Positions 55,210 through 61,545 of a stretch of DNA of 64,000 nucleotides are shown piece after piece (position 1 is the first letter of the stretch; each line of letters begins with the position of its first letter). This DNA is from Streptomyces sp. NBC_00433 (GTDB lineage Bacteria; Actinomycetota; Actinomycetes; Streptomycetales; Streptomycetaceae). Both the position numbers and the translations under genes were made by a program. The notes beneath the pieces were generated by a model. The model was not told the DNA's origin. It searched no databases and worked only from the letters and a program-made list of their open reading frames with translations. The stretch is taken from NCBI GenBank assembly GCA_036015235.1, contig CP107926.1:1922001-1986000 (forward strand). The letters are read 5' to 3'.

Positions 55210-57336
55210 TCACGGGAAGGGGTGCGGCACCCGGCGCACCTCGGACTCGCGCAGGTCGTCAGGGCGCATCCCGGCCCGCCGCTGCGCGGTGCGCAGCCGC
55301 GGCATGGTCAGCGCGCGCTGCCGCGACCACCCGAAGTCGATCGGCAGCAGTCCCGGCGCGATCGTGCACACCGTCCGCAGGCCCATCGCGCGCTGCTCCG
55401 GCGCGGTCTGGTCGACCACGATCACGTCGCAGCCCGCGCGGGCCAACTCCGCGGTGCACCACAGGACATCGTCGCGCAGGTCGAGGCCGCGCGGCCGCCG
55501 GTCCTCCCACTCGGCGTAGACCTCCGCCGGGGGGCGTACGGTTGTCGGCTCCAGGTAACTGCCCACGTACCGCGTCATCTCGGGCAGCCCGAAGAGCGCC
55601 GCGTGGTCGGGGAGCCGCCGCACCAGGCCGAAGTCCTCGGCCATCGCGGCCAGTTCGGCGGGCCGCTCGGTCACCTGCCGCGGCAGGTGCGGCAGATACG
55701 TGAGGATCTCCGAGACCGCCGCCTCCACCGCCGTCTCCGGGTCGAAGGCGGCGCCCGCGGCGAAGGCCAGCGTGCCGGGACCGCCGTCCCTGCGGACGGC
55801 GAGGCCGGTGACGACGGGTACGGCCAGGTCGACGCGGTTGTCGAAGGCGTGCACGTCGTAGCCGCACAGCGCGGCCCTGTCGGTCATGGCGCGCAGCACC
55901 GGGCTGCGGCAGGCGCCGAGGTCGATCTCGGTGAGCCGCGCGTCGCCGTACCAGCCGAGCAGGAAGGCGTCCCGCTCGATCAGCTCCAGCAGGCCGAAGA
56001 GCACCGCCTCCTCCAGACAACTGCCGGTCGCGCAGCCGTTGGAGCACTCGAAGACGAAGTGGTCGGCGGAGGTGCCCGCGCTGTAGTAGACGAGCCGGGC
56101 GGGCACCAGCACCGGGCGGTCGTCGCGCAGCGACCAGCCGCGCACCCACGGGATCGGCCGCGACGGGTCGAAAGGCGCGATCATCGGGTCGTCGCGGTAG
56201 GTCTCGGGTGCGTACAGGCCGCAGTCGCGCGGGTCGAGGGCGGCCTCGCCGAGGTTGTCGTAGGAGTCGGTGACGATGCCGCCCCGGTCCCTGCGGTGGG
56301 TGCCCGCGTAGCGTTCGAGGCCTTCGAGGAAGGCCAGGTCGCGGCTGGAGGCGAAGGACTGCGACTGCCCGCTCCAGGTGACGTCGGTCAGTCCCGCGTA
56401 GCCGCGCATGAAGACACTGCCCGCGACCGGCGCGGTGGTCGGCGACGTCACGTCGCTCCAGGTCCCCGCGCCGAGCACCCCGCACACCGGGTTCGCCAGG
56501 GCGGCGGCCGGCAGGTCGTAGCCCGCGGGCGGCCTCAGCCGGTAGCGGTCGGCGGCGCTCTTCTCCCGCGACACCGGAAATCCCTCGGGCTCCCCGGCGG
56601 CTGGTCCCGACGGTCCCTGCGGCCCGTGCGGTGCGTGCGGTGCGTGCGGTGCGTGCGGTGCGTGCGGGCACAGCGGGTCGGCCAGCAGCGGCACGGTGCT
56701 GACCTGCCCGGTCTCCAGGTCGAGCCGGGTGACCCGCGGCAGCGTGTCGCCTCCGGCGGGCGTGGGGGTACGCTCCCGGCCGCCCGGGGCCGGGGCACGG
56801 GTCACGTGCGGGGAGCCGACGGCCCCGGCAGGCGCAACGACTGCGCTCGGGCCGCCGGCCGGGGCGGGCCGGGACGCTGGGCCCTCGGCTTCCGCCGGGC
56901 CCGCCGCCAGGCGGACGAGTGCCCACACCGCGTCGGCGGTGTAGTCGGGGAGCACCGGCCAGGCACCGGCCGCGGTACGGGCCAGACCGGTTTCCAGGGC
57001 GTCGCGTTCGGTACGGGTGCGCAGCCGCTGCCAGCGGATGGCCAGGCAGCAGCCGCAGGCGGCGGTGGCGGCGGAGCCGCCCCAGGGGCCGATCAGCACC
57101 GCGTCCGCGGTGAGGTGGACGGTGGCCTCGGCCCGGCCGGCGGCGGCCGCCGCGCTCTCGCGGCGCAGCACGTCGGCGGCGCCGATGACGGCGACCCGGG
57201 GCGCGGGCACGCCCTCGCGCGCGGCACGGGCGGCCAGCCGGCCTTCGAGGTCGAGGCCCGCGGACTCCAGCGGCAGCGGCACGGCGGCGTCGGTGCCGGG
57301 GGCGGACCCGGGGCGTACGGCGGTGTCGGTCGTCAT
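55210..57336 (-). CDS. YcaO-domain cyclodehydratase fused to an N-terminal leader-binding-like region
   Basis: A 708-residue enzyme expected to turn Cys, Ser or Thr of the precursor into azolines. Residues about 50-150 resemble the TOMM cyclodehydratase partner domain (LIGPWGGSAATAACGCCLAI). A linker with four His-Ala-Pro units follows. Residues about 330-708 are YcaO: ATP/Mg residues in LAFLEGLERYAG and SCLEEAVLFGLLELIERDAF, and a C-terminal PHPFP that fits the PxPxP tail of azoline-forming YcaO proteins. The ATG overlaps the permease stop. No separate E1/ThiF-like partner is in the window. Confidence 0.9.
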   Translation of the reverse strand: MTTDTAVRPGSAPGTDAAVPLPLESAGLDLEGRLAARAAREGVPAPRVAVIGAADVLRRESAAAAAGRAEATVHLTADAVLIGPWGGSAATAACGCCLAIRWQRLRTRTERDALETGLARTAAGAWPVLPDYTADAVWALVRLAAGPAEAEGPASRPAPAGGPSAVVAPAGAVGSPHVTRAPAPGGRERTPTPAGGDTLPRVTRLDLETGQVSTVPLLADPLCPHAPHAPHAPHAPHGPQGPSGPAAGEPEGFPVSREKSAADRYRLRPPAGYDLPAAALANPVCGVLGAGTWSDVTSPTTAPVAGSVFMRGYAGLTDVTWSGQSQSFASSRDLAFLEGLERYAGTHRRDRGGIVTDSYDNLGEAALDPRDCGLYAPETYRDDPMIAPFDPSRPIPWVRGWSLRDDRPVLVPARLVYYSAGTSADHFVFECSNGCATGSCLEEAVLFGLLELIERDAFLLGWYGDARLTEIDLGACRSPVLRAMTDRAALCGYDVHAFDNRVDLAVPVVTGLAVRRDGGPGTLAFAAGAAFDPETAVEAAVSEILTYLPHLPRQVTERPAELAAMAEDFGLVRRLPDHAALFGLPEMTRYVGSYLEPTTVRPPAEVYAEWEDRRPRGLDLRDDVLWCTAELARAGCDVIVVDQTAPEQRAMGLRTVCTIAPGLLPIDFGWSRQRALTMPRLRTAQRRAGMRPDDLRESEVRRVPHPFP
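56631..56666. repeat. Four tandem 9-bp units in the YcaO gene
   Basis: GTGCGTGCG is repeated four times and encodes His-Ala-Pro units in the minus-strand frame. It lies in the linker between the N-terminal domain and the YcaO domain, so length changes would be tolerated in frame. Confidence 0.85.
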
Positions 57337-58127
57337 GTCCGGTTGCTCCAGCGGAAGATGCGGGCGGCGATCAGCCCGAAGACGACGGTGAAGGCGGCCA
57401 GGCCGCCGCAGTCGAGGGCCAGCGAGCCGAAGGTGGCGCGTCCGGCCAGCACATCGGTCAGGCCGTCGTCGAGGTAGCGCAGCGGCAGCACCCACGAGGC
57501 GGTCCGTATCCAGCCCGGCAGCAGGTCGGCCGGGTAGAAGGAGCCGGACAGGAAGGCCATCGGCACCATCACGCAGTTGGCGATCGCCGCGACCGCCTCG
57601 GGGGTGTCGGCGAGGCTGCCGACGACCAGGCCCATCGCCAGGAAGGCCGCCACCCCGAAGACCAGCAGCGGCAGCGCCAGCGGCCAACTGCCGTCCAGGT
57701 GCAGGCCGAAGAAGGGCAGCAGCGCGACGGCGGTGAAGAGCACCGCCTGCGAGAGGCCCACCACCACGGCCACCACGAAACGCGAACCCAGCACGGTGGG
57801 CAGCGGGGTGGGGGTGCGCCAGATCAGCCGCAGGATGTCGTCGCGCCGCCAGTGCATCAGCGCGAAGGCCGGTCCGAACAGCGCGGCATTGCCGACGCCC
57901 CACGACAGCACGCCTGGCGCCACGTAGTTGATGTAGGGCAGGCCGCCGTCGACGGACTGGCCGCGGAAGAGCAGCCCGAAGACCACCAGGAAGACCAGCG
58001 GGAAGGCGAAGGTGAAGAAGACGGTGGTGCGGTCGCGTACCGACGCCAGGAAGGTGGCCCTGGTGAGGGTGGCGTACGCGCTGGGGACGGCGGCGGTCCC
58101 CGCCGCTTTTGCGGTGGTCGTGGTCAT
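57333..58127 (-). CDS. ABC-2 type transporter permease
   Basis: A 264-residue membrane protein with about six helices. It starts with a cytoplasmic segment and the ATFLASVRDRTTVFFTFAFP coupling region typical of ABC-2 exporters, and later has SGSFYPADLLPGWIRTASWV followed by LPLRYLDDGL, the conserved block before the last helix. It overlaps both neighbours by 4 bases. With the ATPase domain of the next gene it should export the peptide or protect the cell. Confidence 0.92.
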   Translation of the reverse strand: MTTTTAKAAGTAAVPSAYATLTRATFLASVRDRTTVFFTFAFPLVFLVVFGLLFRGQSVDGGLPYINYVAPGVLSWGVGNAALFGPAFALMHWRRDDILRLIWRTPTPLPTVLGSRFVVAVVVGLSQAVLFTAVALLPFFGLHLDGSWPLALPLLVFGVAAFLAMGLVVGSLADTPEAVAAIANCVMVPMAFLSGSFYPADLLPGWIRTASWVLPLRYLDDGLTDVLAGRATFGSLALDCGGLAAFTVVFGLIAARIFRWSNRT

Positions 58128-60451
58128 CGGCTGCGCTCCGTTCCGACCGCCGGGACCCCGACGGGACCGGCTGTGTCCGCCGCGCCGGGCGGGGGTGCGG
58201 CGGTGAGCCGGAGGTAGGCGTCCTCCAGCGTCGCCGTCCTGGTCTGGATCGCGTCCATGTCGACCAGCGCGCCCAGTTCGATCAGCACCTTGTTGGCGTG
58301 CCGGGTCTCGATGACGACCTCGCCGCCCTCCAGCAGCACCCGCTCGGCGCCCTCGACGGCGCGGGCCTGCTCGACGGTGATGCGGTCGGCGGGGACCAGC
58401 AGCCTGGCGGGCGCGGCCATCGACCTGATCAGCGCGCTCGGGCTGTCGAGCGCCACCACCTTGCCGCCGGCGATGATGGCGACCCGGTCGCACAGCGCCT
58501 CGGCCTCGTCCAGGTAGTGGGTGGTGTAGACGATGGTGCGGCCCTCGCCGCGCAGCTCCCGCAGCACCGACCACAGCGATCTGCGGGCCTCCGGGTCGAG
58601 GGCGGCGGTCGGCTCGTCGAGGAAGATCAGGTCGGGCCGGTGCACCAGCGCGGTCGCCAGTGCCAGCCGCTGCCGCTGGCCGCCGGACAGGTCGTCGACC
58701 CGGCTGCGGGCCTTGCCGGCGAGGCCGACCAGGTCCAGCGCCTCGCGGGCGGCGGCGCGGTCGGCGCCCTGGAGCGCGGCGACGGTCTCCAGGTGCTCCC
58801 AGGCGGTGAGCCGGGTGAAGAAGGCCGAGGTCTGGGTCTGTACGCCGATCCTGCGCAGCAGCGCGGTGTTGCGCGGCCAGGGGCTGAGGCCGAAGACGGT
58901 GACCGTGCCGGAGTCCGCCTTGCGCATGCCCTCGACGATCTCCACCAGGGTGGTCTTTCCTGCCCCGTTGGGGCCGAGCACACCGAAGAACTCGCCCTGC
59001 CCGACGGTCAGCGTCACATTGTCGAGGGCGTGCACCTCGCCGTAGTGCTTGCTGACGCCGTCGAGCACGATGGCGGTCCCCGCCGGACGGGGCTGTGTCG
59101 TCATGTCGCCTTTCTCCCGCTGCTGTGGTGAGGTGCCCGGCTGCCGTACGGGCGGGGTGGTCTGGGTCGCCGGCTGCTCGGCAGGCGGCGGCGCCTGGGC
59201 CGCCTTGCGCGCGGCGGCGCGGGCGCGCATCGCCGCGGCGCGCAGGCCGAGCACGCGCAGGACCAGCGCGGCCGCGATCAGGGCGGGGGGGAGGTAGAAG
59301 GTCCAGGAGTCGTAGCGGTCGGGCAGGGTCGCCCGGCACAGCAGACCTGCCCCGGCGAGCACCGCCAGCGCCAGCAGTGCGCAGCAGACGGCGAATCCGC
59401 CGTAGACGAGGCGGAGTCGGGCGGGGTAGCGGCGCAGCCGCGTGCGGGCGTCTCCCCCGGCACCGCGCAGCGAACGGGCCGCCACCGTCAGGAAGGTGCG
59501 GCTCTCGGTGGCCAGCCGCAGGGTGCCCAGGGAATACCCGAGGATCTTGTAGCCGTCGAGCGGCGGCAGCGGCACCAGGTTGAGCAGGGCCATGGCGGTG
59601 CCGAGCAGCAGCAGGCCGCCGAGCGCGGGCAGCGCCTGGGCGGAGTCCGGGAGCAGCGCCCACACCGGCCAGAAGGGCAGCAGGAAGAGCAGGTTCATCA
59701 CCGCGCCGGCCGCGGCGACGGCGACCTGCCGGCCGCGCCGGTCGAGGAACTGCACGTCCTCGACCTCGCAGTAGAGATACGTCATCACGCCCCAGACCCG
59801 CCGCAGGCCGATCTCGCCGACCCGCAGCCCGTAGGCGCGCGCGACCAGCCCGTGGGCGAGTTCGTGCAGGCCGAGGCTCACCCACAGCACGCAGCCGACG
59901 GCGGCGAGGGTGACCGGCTGGTGGTACAGCCGGCCTGTCTGGTCGGCCAGTTCGCCGAGCCTGACGGCGACGGCGACGGGCACCGCGGCGGCCAGCACCA
60001 GCAGCGGGACGAGCACACCGGGCCTGCGGGCGAAGGCGGTGGCCTTGTGCAGCCGGTCCATGAGGGCGGGCGCGTCGGCGACCATCCGGGTGGTGCCGCT
60101 GAACCACCCCGAGGCGGGCCGGGGTCGGGCCGCCCCGCCCGGTGCGGCGGCGACCGGCCGCCCGCCGTCGAGGAGTTGGCGGGTGGAGAGCAGCCGCAGC
60201 ATCCGCTGCCATTGCGCGTCGCCGAGCCTGGCCCCGAAGCAGTCGGCGTATTCGGTGCCGATCTCGGCGAGGGAGCGGCTGCCGTCCAGCCGGGCGATGA
60301 TGAAGTGCTCCTTCGCGCCCACCTCCATCCGGACCCCGGTGACCGGGTCCTTGAGCAGGTGGACCACGGCGGGGCCGCGGGTCAGCGCGGGGCCGACGAG
60401 GATGCCGGGCCGCAGCGCGGGCCGCAGGTCGAGCAGGCCGCCGGTGGTCAT
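58124..60451 (-). CDS. Fusion: PqqD-like region, M50 site-2-protease-like membrane domain and ABC ATPase
   Basis: One uninterrupted frame of 775 codons. Residues about 25-95 look PqqD-like (leader-peptide-binding type). Residues about 140-410 are an M50 metalloprotease-like membrane domain with HELAH (196-200) and NLVPLPPLDG (291-300). A Pro/Gln-rich linker follows (about 415-449). Residues 450-775 are an ABC ATPase: [50 protein letters not shown]. No stop codon separates the parts, but an ATG at 59104 (AAAGG upstream) could also start a separate 326-residue ATPase. It overlaps both neighbours by 4 bases. Likely roles are leader removal and export. Confidence 0.85.
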   Translation of the reverse strand: MTTGGLLDLRPALRPGILVGPALTRGPAVVHLLKDPVTGVRMEVGAKEHFIIARLDGSRSLAEIGTEYADCFGARLGDAQWQRMLRLLSTRQLLDGGRPVAAAPGGAARPRPASGWFSGTTRMVADAPALMDRLHKATAFARRPGVLVPLLVLAAAVPVAVAVRLGELADQTGRLYHQPVTLAAVGCVLWVSLGLHELAHGLVARAYGLRVGEIGLRRVWGVMTYLYCEVEDVQFLDRRGRQVAVAAAGAVMNLLFLLPFWPVWALLPDSAQALPALGGLLLLGTAMALLNLVPLPPLDGYKILGYSLGTLRLATESRTFLTVAARSLRGAGGDARTRLRRYPARLRLVYGGFAVCCALLALAVLAGAGLLCRATLPDRYDSWTFYLPPALIAAALVLRVLGLRAAAMRARAAARKAAQAPPPAEQPATQTTPPVRQPGTSPQQREKGDMTTQPRPAGTAIVLDGVSKHYGEVHALDNVTLTVGQGEFFGVLGPNGAGKTTLVEIVEGMRKADSGTVTVFGLSPWPRNTALLRRIGVQTQTSAFFTRLTAWEHLETVAALQGADRAAAREALDLVGLAGKARSRVDDLSGGQRQRLALATALVHRPDLIFLDEPTAALDPEARRSLWSVLRELRGEGRTIVYTTHYLDEAEALCDRVAIIAGGKVVALDSPSALIRSMAAPARLLVPADRITVEQARAVEGAERVLLEGGEVVIETRHANKVLIELGALVDMDAIQTRTATLEDAYLRLTAAPPPGAADTAGPVGVPAVGTERSR

Positions 60452-61545
60452 GGCGCCGCCGTGGGCTTGGGCTCGCGCAGCGCGCGGGCCAGGACGTAGG
60501 AGAGGAATGCCTCGTCGCGGACGGTGACCGAGAGCCGGTTGTTGGTCATGTGCATGTACGGCGACAGCAGCATCGGCAGCGCCTGGTCGGGGTCGGTGAC
60601 CGGCAGGTCGCGCTCGCCGTCCCAGGAGCGGAAGACCAGGTCGCCGCCGCGGGCCAGCGCCACGACCTTCTCGCGCAGGTCCAGGCAGTGCTCGGCCCAG
60701 CCGCCGAGGAAGCTGGGCAGCCGCTCCGGTGCGGGTTCGGCGACGGCGGCGCGGATCTGCTGGAAGCGGGCGGGCAGCGCGTCCATCGTGCCGTAGGCGC
60801 GGTCGTAGCCGTCCTGGGCGGTGTAGTTGGTGGTGGAGAAGGCGGAATTCCAGAACTGGTGGTAGCGGTCCAGGAATTCCAGCAGCGCCGGCTCGTCCCG
60901 CAGCAGGCAGCCGGACATCGTCATCATCAACTGGGCGGCCACGCCGAGCAGGACGGTCCGCAGGTGCAGATTCATCGTGCCGAGCGCGCCGGAGACCAGC
61001 TCGCTGGAACGCTGGAAGTGCCATTCGGCCAGCTCGATGCCGGCCGGGCCGCCGTATTTGCCGTATTCGGGCTCGTAGGGCTCGGGGCTGAAGGTGTTGT
61101 TGGGCCGCAGCTTCATGTGGCCGTCCTCGTCGACCAGGCCGCCCCGCTCACCGCCGGGGAATTCCAGCTCGAAGAGGGTGTTGTAGAGGTCCGCGAGGAA
61201 GCCGCCCTTGACCTCGTAGAGGGCGGGGCGCTCCTTGAGGAAGGCCTCGATCGCGCTGCTCGCGCGGGCGGCCACCTCGGGGGCGGCCGCCGCTGAGGAG
61301 GGGCGCAGCCGCAGCCTGATGTGCGGGCCCTCCAGCCAGTAGTTGATGAAGAACCAGCCGCTCAGCAGGCCCTCGCCGGTCAGTTCCGCGACCAGCGGGC
61401 GCACGCAGCGCAGCAGGAAGGGGCGGGGGCTGGCGGCGTAGAAGACGTGGAAGGCCTGCCATTCGCCGCGGGCCTGCCCGCTCTCGGACACGGACGGGGC
61501 CGGGGTGCCGGCCGGGGTCGTGGCGGTCGCCTCTGGGGTGGTCAT
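60448..61545 (-). CDS. Thiopeptide-type biosynthesis protein (SpaB_C/elimination domain)
   Basis: A stand-alone C-terminal LanB-type domain of 365 residues. Landmarks: WQAFHVFYAASPRPFLLRCV, LLSGWFFINYWLEGPHIRLR (the conserved WFFIRYxDPxxHLRLR-like motif), FSPEPYEPEYGKYGG and SPYMHMTNNRLSVT near the end. Paired with the separate glutamylation protein, it should remove glutamate from activated Ser/Thr to give dehydroamino acids. A related fold makes the pyridine ring in thiopeptides; only one copy is visible, so which reaction it does is inferred. It overlaps both neighbours by 4 bases. Confidence 0.92.
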   Translation of the reverse strand: MTTPEATATTPAGTPAPSVSESGQARGEWQAFHVFYAASPRPFLLRCVRPLVAELTGEGLLSGWFFINYWLEGPHIRLRLRPSSAAAAPEVAARASSAIEAFLKERPALYEVKGGFLADLYNTLFELEFPGGERGGLVDEDGHMKLRPNNTFSPEPYEPEYGKYGGPAGIELAEWHFQRSSELVSGALGTMNLHLRTVLLGVAAQLMMTMSGCLLRDEPALLEFLDRYHQFWNSAFSTTNYTAQDGYDRAYGTMDALPARFQQIRAAVAEPAPERLPSFLGGWAEHCLDLREKVVALARGGDLVFRSWDGERDLPVTDPDQALPMLLSPYMHMTNNRLSVTVRDEAFLSYVLARALREPKPTAAP

